From assembly GCF_028768465.1 (NCBI RefSeq), contig NZ_CP118225.1, forward strand, positions 1,965,001 to 2,029,000: 64,000 nucleotides of DNA, read 5' to 3'. The notes beneath the pieces were generated by a model. It made no database searches. It had not been told where the DNA came from and saw only the letters and a program-made list of their open reading frames with translations. Positions 9,135-19,204 of the stretch are shown in pieces (within the stretch, counting starts at the first letter, position 1; the number at the start of each line of letters is the position of its first letter). Source of the DNA: Rhodopirellula sp. P2 (GTDB lineage: Bacteria; Planctomycetota; Planctomycetia; Pirellulales; Pirellulaceae). Position numbers and translations under genes: made by a program.

Positions 9135-10814
9135 TCAGCCCGCGTGAATGCTTTTGTATCGGGATTTGGGCGAGTCGTCGTCGGCGTCTTCGCCCATGCG
9201 TTCACGACGATTGCGTTCGTAGGTGTCGAAGTTGCCTTCGCACCAAACCACTTTTCCGTCGCCTTCAAACGCAAGGATATGGGTTGCAAGGCGATCGAGG
9301 AACCAGCGGTCGTGCGACGTCACGACAACGCAGCCCGCAAAGTTCGCGATCGCTTCTTCGAGGGCACGCAGGGTGTCCACGTCGAGGTCGTTCGTTGGTT
9401 CGTCGAGCAGCAAGACGTTGCAGCCTTTGCGAAGCAGCGATGCCAAGTGAACTCGGTTGCGTTCTCCACCGGAGAGCACACCGACTTTCTTTTCCTGGTC
9501 GGGGCCTTTGAAGTTGAATCGCGAAACGTAGGTGCGAGCGTGCATGACGCGGCCACCCATTTCAAACGAATCGTGACCGCCACTGATCTCTTGGAAGATC
9601 GTTTTGTTGGGATCCAGTTTGTCGCGAGATTGATCGACGTAACCGAGGTCGACGGTTTCACCGATTTTGATTTCGCCGCCATCGACGGGTTCACTTCCGG
9701 TCAGCATCTTGAACAGCGTGGTCTTGCCCACCCCGTTGGGGCCGATGATGCCGACGATCCCGCCGGGTGGCAAGCGAAAGTTCATGTCCGTCATCAAGGT
9801 CTTGTCGCCAAACGCTTTGTTGACGTGGTGAGCTTCGATGACCAGCGAGCCGAGGTGTTTGCCCGAAGGGATTTGGATTTCCAAGTCGTCGGGACGATCT
9901 TCGAACTGTTCGGCGGACATTTGCTCGTACGATTTGATCCGCGCCTTGGACTTGGCTTGGCGAGCCTTGGGGCTCATCCGGATCCATTCCAGTTCGCGAG
10001 CCAAGTTCTTCTCGCGAGCCTTTTGTTGACGCTCTTCCAGGGCCATTCGTTTGGCGCGGTTTTCCAACCATGCGCTGTAGTTGCCTTCGAATGGCATGCC
10101 GCGACCGCGGTCCACTTCGAGGATCCACTGCGCGACGTTGTCCAGGAAGTAACGATCGTGGGTGACGGCCACGACGGTGCCTTGGTAGTTGGCCAAGTGT
10201 TGTTCCAACCACGAAACGGATTCGGCATCGAGGTGGTTGGTGGGTTCGTCGAGCAGCAGCAAGTCGGGTTGGCGAATGAGCAACTGGCAGAGTGCGACGC
10301 GGCGTTTTTCACCACCGGACAGGTTGGTGATCTCGGCGTCTTTGGGGGGCAGGTTCATCACCGCCATCGACATTTCGACGAAGCGATCAAGTTCCCACAG
10401 GTTGTTGGCGTCGATGATGTCTTGCAACGTCGCCATTTCGTCGCAGAGTTTTTGCATCTCGTCGTCGTCGGTGACTTCGCCGAGCAGACCGCTGATCTCG
10501 TTGTAGCGATCGACGATGGCCTGGCGTTCAGCGACGGCTTCCTGAACGTTTTCAAAAACCGTCTTGGTCGGGTCCAGGGGTGGCTCTTGTTCGAGGTAGC
10601 CGACCGTGAATCCTTTGCCCAAGCGCGCGGTGCCTTCGAACTCGGTGTCCATGCCTGCCATGATTTTCAGCAGGGTGGATTTACCGGCACCGTTGGGGCC
10701 GAGCACACCGATTTTGGCGCCAGGGTAAAAGGCGAGGTTGACGTTCTCGAGGATCTTCCGTTGACCGTGTTTCTTGGTCAGGTCGGTGATTTGGTAAATG
10801 AATTGACCGGCCAT
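9135..10814 (-). CDS. ettA: Energy-dependent translational throttle protein EttA (ABC-F ATPase)
   Basis: 559 residues, matching EttA (about 555), and without membrane spans. It has two ABC ATPase domains. Walker A motifs are GPNGAGKST near residue 40 and GPNGVGKTT near residue 355. ABC signatures are LSGGEKRR and LSGGERNR, and Walker B motifs are [12 protein letters not shown] and [12 protein letters not shown]. The linker between domains has the EttA-type [34 protein letters not shown] character. EttA binds the ribosomal E site and gates entry into elongation according to ADP/ATP ratio. Single gene, minus strand, followed by a hairpin. Confidence 0.95.
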   Translation of the reverse strand: MAGQFIYQITDLTKKHGQRKILENVNLAFYPGAKIGVLGPNGAGKSTLLKIMAGMDTEFEGTARLGKGFTVGYLEQEPPLDPTKTVFENVQEAVAERQAIVDRYNEISGLLGEVTDDDEMQKLCDEMATLQDIIDANNLWELDRFVEMSMAVMNLPPKDAEITNLSGGEKRRVALCQLLIRQPDLLLLDEPTNHLDAESVSWLEQHLANYQGTVVAVTHDRYFLDNVAQWILEVDRGRGMPFEGNYSAWLENRAKRMALEERQQKAREKNLARELEWIRMSPKARQAKSKARIKSYEQMSAEQFEDRPDDLEIQIPSGKHLGSLVIEAHHVNKAFGDKTLMTDMNFRLPPGGIVGIIGPNGVGKTTLFKMLTGSEPVDGGEIKIGETVDLGYVDQSRDKLDPNKTIFQEISGGHDSFEMGGRVMHARTYVSRFNFKGPDQEKKVGVLSGGERNRVHLASLLRKGCNVLLLDEPTNDLDVDTLRALEEAIANFAGCVVVTSHDRWFLDRLATHILAFEGDGKVVWCEGNFDTYERNRRERMGEDADDDSPKSRYKSIHAG

Positions 10815-10912
10815 GTTTTCGCTTGGAGGGCTGAAGGTGGAGGCGGAGAATACGGTTGCAGTTGTTTCAATTGCAAAGTGACAGAATTAGTGGTGGGATG
10901 CCGTGGCGTGCA

Positions 10913-12505
10913 TCACTCCCATTCGATCGTCGCGGGCGGTTTGCTGCTGATGTCGTAACAAACTCGGTTGACGCCTTTGACTTCGTTGATGATTCGGGTG
11001 CTGATGCGAGCCAGCAGTTCGTACGGCAGGTGACTCCAGTCCGCGGTCATGAAGTCGTCTGTGTTGACGCAGCGAACCGCGACGGCGTTGTCGTAGGTGC
11101 GGGCATCGCCCATCACACCGACGCTTTGGACCGGCAGCAAAACGGCGAACGCTTGGCTGGTTTCTCGGTACAGTCCCGCGTTTTCGATTTCTTCGACCAC
11201 GATCGCGTCGGCTTCTCGTAGCACGACCAGTTTGTCTCGGGTGATCTCACCCAAGCAACGCACGGCCAATCCGGGACCGGGGAAGGGGTGACGCCAAACG
11301 AGTTGTTCGGGCAGTCCCAGTTCCAAACCGAGTCGACGCACTTCGTCTTTGAATAAGTCTCGCAGAGGTTCGATCAATTCAAACCCCAATTCTTCAGGAA
11401 GTCCGCCGACATTGTGGTGCAACTTGATGGTGGCGGCGGGGCCGTCCTTGTCCGCTCCGCTTTCGATCACGTCGGGGTACAGCGTGCCCTGTGCCAGGAA
11501 GTGGGCGCCGTCGATTTTGGCGGCTTCGTCTTTGAAGCATTCGATGAAGGCGTGGCCGATGCGGCGACGTTTCTCTTGTGGTTCATCAATGCCCGCCAAA
11601 TCGTTCAAGAATCGATCTTCGGCTTCGACGATGTGCAGGTCGGTCTTGAAGTGGTTGCTGAACTCTTCCAGCACGATCTGTTGTTCGTTCTTACGCAGCA
11701 GTCCGTTGTCGACCAGGATGCAGGAGAGTTGAGGCCCGATGGCTTTGTAGAGCAACGCGGCGACGACCGAGGAGTCCACTCCACCGGACAGCCCGCAGAT
11801 GACTCGTTTGTCGCCGACCTGTTTGCGAATCGATTCAATCGCGGCATTCGCAAAGTCACCCAGTTTCCAACTGCCATCGCAGCCGCAGACATCGATGACA
11901 AAGTTGCGAAGGATTTGGCCGCCGTGTGGTGTGTGGGTGACTTCGGGGTGGAACTGCATTCCGAACACTGGACGCTCGTTGTGGCGAATCGCGGCGTAGG
12001 GGCAGGTCGATGTCTTGGCCATCGCGGTGAACTGATCGGCGATCTGTGACACCTGGTCACCGTGGCTCATCCAGACCTGTTCGGACTCTTGCATGCCCCG
12101 GAAGATCGAATCGCGATCGACGAAGTCGCACATCGCTCGGCCGTATTCGCGGCTGGGTGTGTTGTCGACTTTGCCGCCCAGGGCTTGGCAGGCCAATTGC
12201 ATTCCGTAGCAAATGCCGAGGACGGGGATCCCCAGATCGAACAGCCCTTCGTCGCACTTTGGGGCGCCCTCTTCGTAAACGCTGCTGGGGCCGCCCGAGA
12301 GGATGATGCCTTTGGGAGCCAGTTCCGCGATTCGTTCAGCGGAGATGTCGTGGCGAACAATTTGGCAATAGACGTTTTGTTCGCGAACGCGGCGGGCGAT
12401 CAGTTGCGCGTATTGCGAACCAAAATCGAGTACCAGGATGCGTTGCTCGGTGAGCCAAGTCGTTTCAGCGATGGCGGGCGAGGTGGTGTTCGCAGAAGAG
12501 GTCAT
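10913..12505 (-). CDS. guaA: GMP synthase (glutamine-hydrolysing)
   Basis: 530 residues from the ATG at 12505 (MTSSANTT). The frame stays open to 12643, but those residues are proline-rich and atypical. An N-terminal class I glutamine amidotransferase domain has the nucleophile Cys99 in LGICYGMQ and the His-Glu pair in FHPEVTH. An ATP-pyrophosphatase domain follows with [13 protein letters not shown]. The C-terminal dimerisation domain ends in [18 protein letters not shown], as in canonical GuaA. It converts XMP to GMP using glutamine and ATP. The gene is divergent from the cytochrome-domain gene across a 245-base gap. Confidence 0.97.
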   Translation of the reverse strand: MTSSANTTSPAIAETTWLTEQRILVLDFGSQYAQLIARRVREQNVYCQIVRHDISAERIAELAPKGIILSGGPSSVYEEGAPKCDEGLFDLGIPVLGICYGMQLACQALGGKVDNTPSREYGRAMCDFVDRDSIFRGMQESEQVWMSHGDQVSQIADQFTAMAKTSTCPYAAIRHNERPVFGMQFHPEVTHTPHGGQILRNFVIDVCGCDGSWKLGDFANAAIESIRKQVGDKRVICGLSGGVDSSVVAALLYKAIGPQLSCILVDNGLLRKNEQQIVLEEFSNHFKTDLHIVEAEDRFLNDLAGIDEPQEKRRRIGHAFIECFKDEAAKIDGAHFLAQGTLYPDVIESGADKDGPAATIKLHHNVGGLPEELGFELIEPLRDLFKDEVRRLGLELGLPEQLVWRHPFPGPGLAVRCLGEITRDKLVVLREADAIVVEEIENAGLYRETSQAFAVLLPVQSVGVMGDARTYDNAVAVRCVNTDDFMTADWSHLPYELLARISTRIINEVKGVNRVCYDISSKPPATIEWE

Positions 12506-12750
12506 CGTGTTCTTGCCGGAAATTGCGGGAAAGGCCAATGCGGCAGTGTAAAAGAGCAAGGGGGAAACGGGGAAGGGCCAAGCGAGGCAGGCGGCGTGTT
12601 CGAACGCGAAGATTGGGGCAGGGCAGGGCGGGGGAGGCCCCACTGGGGAAAACTGTGTGCCGGCGGAGCGACTGGGAAGGCGAACGGGACGCCATGGGAT
12701 GAGTGAGTCTTTTTCGGGAAGAACTGCGTTTGTGGTCTATGATGGAGTGA

Positions 12751-14820
12751 TTGGCAAATACTCGAACAATGATGTTGGTGACGATGATTCAGCTCGTTTC
12801 GAAAGAGATTCAGATCGTTTCGAATGGGAACGTTGGCCGTTCGGCTCTTCGCGTTTTCGCCGCGGCGACGTTGATCGCCGGGACGCTGCTGGCGACGTTT
12901 TCCGGCCGGGGGTCGACGGCGGACGCTCAAGAAACCAATTCGCGAGCGGGCGCCAAACCGCTCGATGCGCGATCGCGAACAATTGTTCAGTCGGTCGAAT
13001 TGCAGGTGAAGCGTGCCGGGGCCGCGTACTCCAAGGGCGACTACGACACCTCGGGGGAGGCTCTGCGAAAGGCGATCGGGCAAATCGATGTGGCGGGCAA
13101 CGCGGCGTCGCCCGCGCTGCACGATGCGTTGCTGCCGACAATGCGCCGAATCATCAACGCTCGGGCGATGCTGGAACTGGAAGGCGTGACGCTGCCACCG
13201 TTTCGAATCCCTGCTCCTCCCACAGCGACGGCGGATCCGATGGCCGAAACGCCTGGATCGGATGCCTCGAGTGAGTTAGCAACGGATGGCGTCAGTTTCG
13301 TGTCGGACGTCGCGCCGATCTTGGTCGGCAAGTGCGGCGGCTGTCACATTCGCGGCAACAAGGGCGGGTTCACGTTGCAGACCTTTGCCAAGTTGATGGA
13401 AGGCCCCTCTGAAGGTGTGGTGGTTTTCCCCGGTGATGTGATTGCCAGTCGCTTGATTGAAACCATCGAAACGGGGGACATGCCTCGTGGCGGCGGAAAA
13501 GTCAGCCAGGAACAGTTGGACACGCTGAAGCAATGGGTGATCCAGGGGGCCAAGTTTGACGGTCCGGATCCCACCGCGATGCTCACCAGTTTGAAGGGGG
13601 AAGGATCGGCTGCTGCCTCACTCGTCCCACCGGAACCCGCTCAGCCGACGATGGTTGGCAAGCCAACCGGCAACGAATCCGTCTCGTTTTCAAAGGATGT
13701 GGCGCCGCTGTTGGTTGAGAATTGCACCGGGTGTCACTTGGATGCGATGCAGACCCGTGGTGGTTTGCGAATGGACACGTTGGCTCAGATGCTTCGCGGT
13801 GGCGACAGTGGTTCGGTGATGCAGCCCGGCGACGGCGAGGCCAGTTTGTTGGTTCAAAAGCTCCGCGGCAGTGCTGGCGATCGCATGCCCGCCGGCGGTC
13901 GCCCGCCACTTTCGGACAGTGACATCCAGTTGATTTCGACTTGGATCAGCGAAGGTGCCAAGGTGGATGAGGCTTTGGTGCAAACCCCGATGAAGGTGGT
14001 CACGGCTCAGGCTTGGTTGTCCGCGGCGGCTTCCCCTGAGGTCAGTGCGCGTCGGGCCGAGATCGCGGAATCCGATTTCCGGTTGGCCGGTGCCGACATG
14101 AGCAGGTTGCAGAAACAGGTCACCGACCACTTTGCCGTTTGGGGCGATGTTTCGCCAGCAACGCTGGAGGCGGTGGCGGAGTCCGCAGAGGCCGCGTTGG
14201 TGCAGGCTCAGAAGTTTTTGCCCCCCGCCGATGGGACATCCGAGGACTTTTTCCATGGCAAGGCGTCGATCTACGTGTTGGCCAAGCGATATGACTACAG
14301 CGAGTTTGCCAAGATGGTCGAGGGCCGAAGCGTGCCGGCTCAGTGGCAATCGCACTGGAAATACGACGGAATCCGGGCCTACGTCGCGGTCGTGGCATCG
14401 GAGCGTGCGACCGAAGAAGAAATCGCCCAGCGGATGCTGGCGACAATCGCCAGTCTCGCCGTGGTCAGTCGCGGGGAGGCGGTGCCGCGATGGTTTGCCC
14501 AAGGTTTGGGGACCGCGATTTCCGGCGGCGAGACCAAACGGGATCGAAATGAGAATCTGCGGCGGCAGGCGGAGTTGGTCACCGCGGTGGGGAGTTTGAA
14601 GTCGGGGAAAGACTTTTTAAACGGCAAGTTGCCACCCGAGCGAGCGGACCGGATGGCAGTTGCGATTGCCGAGTCCTTGTTGTCTCGGCAAAATCGGAGA
14701 GGGTTGGATGCCGTGCTGCGAAATCTGCAATCGGGCCAACCGTTTTCGCAAGCGTTTCAGACGGGCATGAACACGACACCGATTGCTTATGTGGACGCTT
14801 GGCTGCAATGGGTTCAATGA
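12751..14820 (+). CDS. Planctomycete-type cytochrome c domain protein, exported or membrane-anchored
   Basis: 689 residues from a TTG at 12751 preceded by GGAG; in-frame ATGs at 12769 and 12784 are alternative starts. A hydrophobic segment (SALRVFAAATLIAGTLLATF) is a probable signal or anchor. Two haem c motifs occur, CGGCH near residue 195 and CTGCH near 325, each in a DVAPLLVENCTGCH-like context followed by GGLRMDTLAQMLRGG. That is the planctomycete cytochrome c (PSC-type) domain, seen twice. The C-terminal 270 residues resemble no family I can name with confidence and lack an HExxH motif. A periplasmic electron-transfer or substrate-binding role is inferred. It ends directly against trhO. 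Confidence 0.8.
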   Translation: MANTRTMMLVTMIQLVSKEIQIVSNGNVGRSALRVFAAATLIAGTLLATFSGRGSTADAQETNSRAGAKPLDARSRTIVQSVELQVKRAGAAYSKGDYDTSGEALRKAIGQIDVAGNAASPALHDALLPTMRRIINARAMLELEGVTLPPFRIPAPPTATADPMAETPGSDASSELATDGVSFVSDVAPILVGKCGGCHIRGNKGGFTLQTFAKLMEGPSEGVVVFPGDVIASRLIETIETGDMPRGGGKVSQEQLDTLKQWVIQGAKFDGPDPTAMLTSLKGEGSAAASLVPPEPAQPTMVGKPTGNESVSFSKDVAPLLVENCTGCHLDAMQTRGGLRMDTLAQMLRGGDSGSVMQPGDGEASLLVQKLRGSAGDRMPAGGRPPLSDSDIQLISTWISEGAKVDEALVQTPMKVVTAQAWLSAAASPEVSARRAEIAESDFRLAGADMSRLQKQVTDHFAVWGDVSPATLEAVAESAEAALVQAQKFLPPADGTSEDFFHGKASIYVLAKRYDYSEFAKMVEGRSVPAQWQSHWKYDGIRAYVAVVASERATEEEIAQRMLATIASLAVVSRGEAVPRWFAQGLGTAISGGETKRDRNENLRRQAELVTAVGSLKSGKDFLNGKLPPERADRMAVAIAESLLSRQNRRGLDAVLRNLQSGQPFSQAFQTGMNTTPIAYVDAWLQWVQ

Positions 14821-15798
14821 ATGGGTAAGTTTTCGGCCATGACCGAATCAAACGTTTCCTCTGCTCTCTCTGATTCCGCTGACCAAGCTGGTGCGGCCGA
14901 TTTGCCGGTGGCCGTTGCGGCTTTGTACTGCTTCACGCCATTGCCGCAGTTTGAATCGCTGCGAGAACCGTTACGCCGGCGCATGTCTGGCGATGGCATT
15001 CGCGGTTCGTTGTTGTTGGCGGGGGAAGGGATCAATGGGACTCTCGCCGGCCCGCGAGAGTTGATGGAACCGTTCATCGATTGGCTGCGGTCCATGGAAC
15101 TGGACGACCAGGCGACGCCTTTGCGTGGGATGGACGTCAAATGGTCGTACTGCGAGCAGGTTCCGTTTCGAAAAACCAAGGTCCGGTTGAAACGCGAGAT
15201 CGTGACGATGGGGGTGGAGGGCATCAATCCACTGCGATCCGTCGGCACCTACGTCGAACCGCAGGATTGGAACGCGTTGGTGGACGATCCCGAGGTCACC
15301 CTGATCGACACGCGAAACGACTACGAGATCGAAATTGGGACCTTTCAAGGGGCCGTCAATCCTGGCACGGATTCCTTTCGAGAGTTTCCCCAGTTTGTGG
15401 AACAGAACTTGGATCCGGAAAAACACCCCAAAGTGGCGATGTTTTGCACGGGGGGGATCCGGTGCGAGAAGTCGACCGCCTATTTGAAGGAACGCGGGTT
15501 TGAAGAGGTTTATCACCTGCGTGGCGGGATTTTGAATTATTTGGAGAAGATGCCCGAGGAAGAATCTCGTTGGCAGGGCGAATGTTTTGTGTTCGACAAT
15601 CGCGTGGCGGTCGATCACCAATTGCGGGCCGGGGCTTACGAATTGTGCCATGGCTGTGGTTGGCCCCTGACCGCCGAAATGAAGCAGCATCCCGACTATG
15701 AGCGTGGGGTCGCTTGTTCGCGTTGTGCGGCGGAGGTGACCGAAGACCAGCGAAAACGTCGGCGGATGCGACAACAACAGCTCGACCAGGGCGTATAA
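14821..15798 (+). CDS. trhO: tRNA uridine-34 hydroxylase TrhO (rhodanese-fold, UPF0176)
   Basis: 325 residues. The N-terminal acylphosphatase-like domain is followed by a rhodanese domain with active-site Cys in [16 protein letters not shown] and a typical [12 protein letters not shown] stretch. A Cys-rich end ([19 protein letters not shown]) is common in this family and may bind zinc. TrhO makes 5-hydroxyuridine at the wobble base of certain tRNAs. The first ATG (14821) directly follows the stop of the upstream gene; a second in-frame ATG lies at 14839. The two genes may be co-transcribed, although their functions are not obviously linked. Confidence 0.9.
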   Translation: MGKFSAMTESNVSSALSDSADQAGAADLPVAVAALYCFTPLPQFESLREPLRRRMSGDGIRGSLLLAGEGINGTLAGPRELMEPFIDWLRSMELDDQATPLRGMDVKWSYCEQVPFRKTKVRLKREIVTMGVEGINPLRSVGTYVEPQDWNALVDDPEVTLIDTRNDYEIEIGTFQGAVNPGTDSFREFPQFVEQNLDPEKHPKVAMFCTGGIRCEKSTAYLKERGFEEVYHLRGGILNYLEKMPEEESRWQGECFVFDNRVAVDHQLRAGAYELCHGCGWPLTAEMKQHPDYERGVACSRCAAEVTEDQRKRRRMRQQQLDQGV

Positions 15799-15932
15799 TC
15801 AGGCGGCTGATTCGGCTCCACGCTCCAGGCGTTGTTTGTTTTGCTGGTCGGTCGACCGATGGGGCTGGTTCGGTGGCGGTTGCCGCCTGTGGATTGGCTC
15901 TTCTTTTTTCTCTTGCATCTTGTGAGTTCATT

Positions 15933-16205
15933 TTGTCGCGTTCACTGATTGGCTCGATTGCCGCCTTGGTTTTTGCCGTTCCTGTTTCGGCGCATCCCGG
16001 TCATGGCAGCACGGAAGGTGTGGCTCACTACGCCACCGAACCGGCGCATGTCGTTCCGATGTTGGCTTCGTTCGCTGCCAGTGGTTTGCTGTTGGCTGTC
16101 GGGTGGTTTGCTGTGAGCCGACTGAATCAGTCGCAGTCGAGCGCCGCCGCCCAGCCAATTCGCGTGGACGATGACACGACTCGCCGTGCCCGTCGCACGC
16201 GATGA
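15933..16205 (+). CDS. Small exported, His-rich single-span protein
   Basis: About 90 residues from a TTG at 15933. The start was chosen because it gives a clean signal peptide (MSRSLIGSIAALVFAVPVSA) followed by a His-rich mature start (HPGHGSTEGVAHYATEPAH). A hydrophobic span (VVPMLASFAASGLLLAVGWFAV) and a short basic cytoplasmic tail follow. The arrangement suggests a periplasmic metal-binding patch on a one-span membrane anchor, but this is inference. I do not recognise the family. It lies between trhO and the M20 peptidase on the same strand. Confidence 0.6.
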   Translation: MSRSLIGSIAALVFAVPVSAHPGHGSTEGVAHYATEPAHVVPMLASFAASGLLLAVGWFAVSRLNQSQSSAAAQPIRVDDDTTRRARRTR

Positions 16206-16270
16206 GTCTCCTGTCACGCGGGGGGTGAGTACGCCCAACGCTCTGGCAATGAACCAATCTCACGCAAGGA

Positions 16271-17515
16271 ATGCGGGCTTTTGCAATGAATACGAAACGA
16301 ACGGATGCCTCCCAGTGGGCGGCCATGGATGAATCAGCTGCCCTGGATCGCTATCTCGAACTGACGCGAATTCCTGGCAAGAGCGGTGATGAAGCCGCGG
16401 TTTCCAGTTCAATCCAAGCAATGTTGTTGCAGGCAGGAGTGGATCCGGCCTGGATTCAATCCGACGATGCCGGCACCAAGACGCGTTTGAGTGGCAACGC
16501 GGGGAATCTCATCGTGTCGTTGCCGGGCGATGAATCGCTGCCTCGAACTTTGCTGTCCGCTCACATGGACACGGTTCCGATCTGTGTTGGATCCAATCCC
16601 GTGGTTCGCGACGACGAAGAGTTAGGCCGGATTGTGGTCTCGGATGGTCCGACGGGCCTGGGGGCCGATGACCGGAGTGGTTGCGCGGTGATCCTCAGTG
16701 CCATCTTCGAACGCTTGGCTCGCCAGGCCAAACAGCCGGATCTGCGGTTGGCTCCGGCCGTGATTCTGTTCCTGATCCAGGAAGAAGTTGGGTTGGAGGG
16801 GGCTCGTCACCTGGAAGTGTCCAAGGTGGGGCGGGTCGACCGGGCGTTCAATTTCGATGGTGGCGGGCTCGACAAAATTCGTCATGGGGCGATTGGTGGC
16901 GAGCGAGTGCAGATAACGGTTCGAGGGCATGCGGCTCACGCCGGCGTGGCACCTGAGAAGGGGGTGAGTGCGATCGTGATTGCCTCCGAAGCGATCAGCA
17001 GTCTGCATCGCAATGGATGGCTAGGGTTGGTCGAGAAAGATGGCCGCCGAGGGACCGCCAACGTGGGCGTTTTTGAAGGCGGAGACGCCACCAACGTGAT
17101 CACTCCGGAGGTTCAGTTGCGAGCCGAGGCTCGGAGTCACGATTCGGAGTTTCGAGCTGAAATCGTCTCGCAAATGAAAGCGGCGTTCGAAAAGGCGGCT
17201 CAATCAGTGACAGATGTTCAGGGGCGGGCGGGCAGCGTGGAATTCAGCAGTCGCGTGGATTACGAGGCGTTTCGATTGGCGGAAGATCATCCGTCGGTGT
17301 TGGCAGCGACTCAGTTGATCTCGCAATTGGGGCGTTCGCCGGAGTGCGAGGTTGCCAACGGCGGCTTGGATGCCAACTGGCTGATGTTGCATGGGATCGA
17401 AGCCGTCACGCTCGGTTGCGGTCAGGCGTCCATTCATACCGTTGACGAGTATCTGCTGGTCGACGAGTACTTGGCCGCCTGCCGATTGGCGGCGGAACTG
17501 ATCGCTCCAGTTTGA
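16271..17515 (+). CDS. M20-family peptidase (PepT-like aminopeptidase)
   Basis: 414 residues with the dinuclear-zinc peptidase pattern: LLSAHMDTVP (metal His/Asp), TGLGADDRSGCAVIL (bridging Asp), QEEVGLEGARHL (catalytic Glu and metal Glu), and a C-terminal metal His in QASIHTVDEYL. The insert with GGERVQITVRGHAAHAGVAPEKG is the dimerisation (lid) domain. Such enzymes cleave N-terminal residues from di- or tripeptides. AAGGA abuts the first ATG (16271); the second in-frame ATG at 16286 (MNTKRTDA) is equally possible. Cytoplasmic. Confidence 0.85.
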   Translation: MRAFAMNTKRTDASQWAAMDESAALDRYLELTRIPGKSGDEAAVSSSIQAMLLQAGVDPAWIQSDDAGTKTRLSGNAGNLIVSLPGDESLPRTLLSAHMDTVPICVGSNPVVRDDEELGRIVVSDGPTGLGADDRSGCAVILSAIFERLARQAKQPDLRLAPAVILFLIQEEVGLEGARHLEVSKVGRVDRAFNFDGGGLDKIRHGAIGGERVQITVRGHAAHAGVAPEKGVSAIVIASEAISSLHRNGWLGLVEKDGRRGTANVGVFEGGDATNVITPEVQLRAEARSHDSEFRAEIVSQMKAAFEKAAQSVTDVQGRAGSVEFSSRVDYEAFRLAEDHPSVLAATQLISQLGRSPECEVANGGLDANWLMLHGIEAVTLGCGQASIHTVDEYLLVDEYLAACRLAAELIAPV

Positions 17516-17709
17516 GCTGATTTCTCGGGTTGAGCAGCCCGTTTGGAGGACTGGCGGGGGTGGTGTTGTCCACGCCTCGCGGTCTTCTGTGACGAAGGTC
17601 GCTAAAATCGTGGCCCAAGAGCGTTCAATACACTAGGTTCACGGCGCGCGGGGACTTACAATTTGCCAAGCAGTCTCTGTGAGGCCGTGCAAGTTAGTCG
17701 GTTGTATGT

Positions 17710-17737
17710 GTTCTCGGTCACAAGTTCTCGGTCACAA
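17710..17737. repeat. Perfect 14-bp tandem duplication upstream of the PP2C gene
   Basis: GTTCTCGGTCACAA occurs twice head to tail, ending 5 bases before the TTG start at 17743. It could be a duplicated regulatory half-site or a slippage product. The remaining upstream gap (17516-17709) shows only a weak CGGG / CCCG hairpin after the peptidase gene. Confidence 0.8.
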
Positions 17738-17742
17738 ATCGT

Positions 17743-19185
17743 TTGTCAGGTTCATGGCACCCCGGAGTGAAGTTCGCTGAGCAAACCCATGTGGGGATGC
17801 GGCGTGCGAACAATCAAGATTCATTGGCGATTTTAATCGCCGAGTCCGCGGAACGTCTGAACAAACGGGGACACTTGTTTGTGGTCGCGGACGGGATGGG
17901 TGCCCACGCGGCGGGTGAGTTGGCGTCGAAAATTGCCAGCGATCGCATTTCGATGCACTACTACCAATCGCGGGAAGAAGCCCCCGAGCACGCCATTTCT
18001 GAGGCAGTGCATCTGGCCAATGCCGCCATTTATGAGCGTGGTCAAAGCAACCCCGAGTTCCTCAACATGGGGACGACCGCCAGTTCACTGGTTTTGGTCA
18101 ATGGCGAGGCCTACGTGGCTCATGTTGGCGATTCGCGTGTCTATCGGTTGCGGCGTGGGGTGTTGGAGCAGTTGACGTTTGATCACTCGTTGGTTTGGGA
18201 GATGCAAGCCAGCGGCAAAGTTCACAGTGACAGTGTCTTCAGCAAATCCATTCCCAAGAACGTGATCACTCGATCGTTGGGGCCCTCTCCAGAAGTCTTG
18301 GTGGACTTGGAAGGCCCGTTTGATCTCGAAGTGGGGGACCGTTTTCTCGTCTGCAGTGATGGGCTGACTGGGCAGATCGAAGACGACGAGCTCGCTGTTC
18401 TGCTTGATTCGTTGGAAGTCGACAAAGCCGCTCAGGTGATGATTGACTTGGCCAACCTGCGGGGAGGTCCCGACAACATCACGGTGATCGTGGTTGAGGT
18501 CGACGATGAGCATCTGACTCAGAATGACGGGTCGCAGAAAAAGCGTCGCTCGATGGGCGCGGACGAGGTTTCCTCGCGTGCTTTGATCGGAACCACCGCG
18601 TTTTGTTGGACGGGGGCGGTCGGGTTTGGGTTGGCATCGGCCTTGGTGAGTCCTCGGTTTGTGGGCTCAGCGATTGTCGCGTTCATCCTGGGAGCCATTT
18701 CCGCAGCGGTATGGGGCAGTGGTGTTTTCAAACCCAACGAGCGCCGGCGTCCGTTGAAAACGCGGCGGGTGCGAGGTCAGGAGGCCGGGTCAGGCTCTTC
18801 ACCGGTTTCGAGCGTGCCTGGCAATCAGGCGGCAGGGCAGGGGGCGATCGACACGGACTGGAGTACGGGAGCACCGCTGGATATCGGCAGTGGTGAGACC
18901 GCCCTGGGGACCGGCCCTTATCGCCGGTACAGGGCGGATTCGCACGAAGCCTTCCTTCTTCGCATGGATGACGTGATCACCCAGTTGCGGCAAACGTCAG
19001 AAGAGCGAAACTGGATGTTGGACTGGCAAAATGTTGACCAGTTGTTGCAGCAAGCTCGCCAGGCCACGAAGGAAGAGGCTTGGGGGACCGCCGTGTCGTC
19101 GTATTGCGATGCGACTTTGGCAGCGATGGAGCAGTTGCGAAAACATCAAGATGATTCGGCGAGCGATACGGTCGTCGATCTTTAA
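17743..19185 (+). CDS. PP2C-family Ser/Thr protein phosphatase with C-terminal membrane region
   Basis: 480 residues. The N-terminal 245 residues are a PP2C domain with GMRRANNQDS, LFVVADGMGAHAAGELAS, AYVAHVGDSRVYRLR, RSLGP and GLTGQIEDDEL. The metal-binding aspartates are intact. Two adjacent hydrophobic segments follow (FCWTGAVGFGLASALVSP, VGSAIVAFILGAISAAVWG). Then come a Pro/Gly/Ser-rich linker and a helical tail of about 90 residues. It dephosphorylates proteins modified by Hanks-type kinases, of which two are encoded 13-24 kb away. The start is a TTG; a GTG at 17767 would still keep the whole domain. Confidence 0.88.
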   Translation: MSGSWHPGVKFAEQTHVGMRRANNQDSLAILIAESAERLNKRGHLFVVADGMGAHAAGELASKIASDRISMHYYQSREEAPEHAISEAVHLANAAIYERGQSNPEFLNMGTTASSLVLVNGEAYVAHVGDSRVYRLRRGVLEQLTFDHSLVWEMQASGKVHSDSVFSKSIPKNVITRSLGPSPEVLVDLEGPFDLEVGDRFLVCSDGLTGQIEDDELAVLLDSLEVDKAAQVMIDLANLRGGPDNITVIVVEVDDEHLTQNDGSQKKRRSMGADEVSSRALIGTTAFCWTGAVGFGLASALVSPRFVGSAIVAFILGAISAAVWGSGVFKPNERRRPLKTRRVRGQEAGSGSSPVSSVPGNQAAGQGAIDTDWSTGAPLDIGSGETALGTGPYRRYRADSHEAFLLRMDDVITQLRQTSEERNWMLDWQNVDQLLQQARQATKEEAWGTAVSSYCDATLAAMEQLRKHQDDSASDTVVDL

Positions 19186-19204
19186 GTGAGTGAAATCAGG
19201 GATC

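Noticed and set aside
9144..10958. 604-codon open frame on the plus strand opposite ettA
   Set aside because: Complement of a clear EttA gene; the frame stays open because of codon bias in a GC-rich genome. Its translation has no domain character.
12046..12706. Plus-strand frames over the guaA start (to 12706)
   Set aside because: Antisense to the amidotransferase domain of GuaA and its upstream gap; no independent coding evidence.
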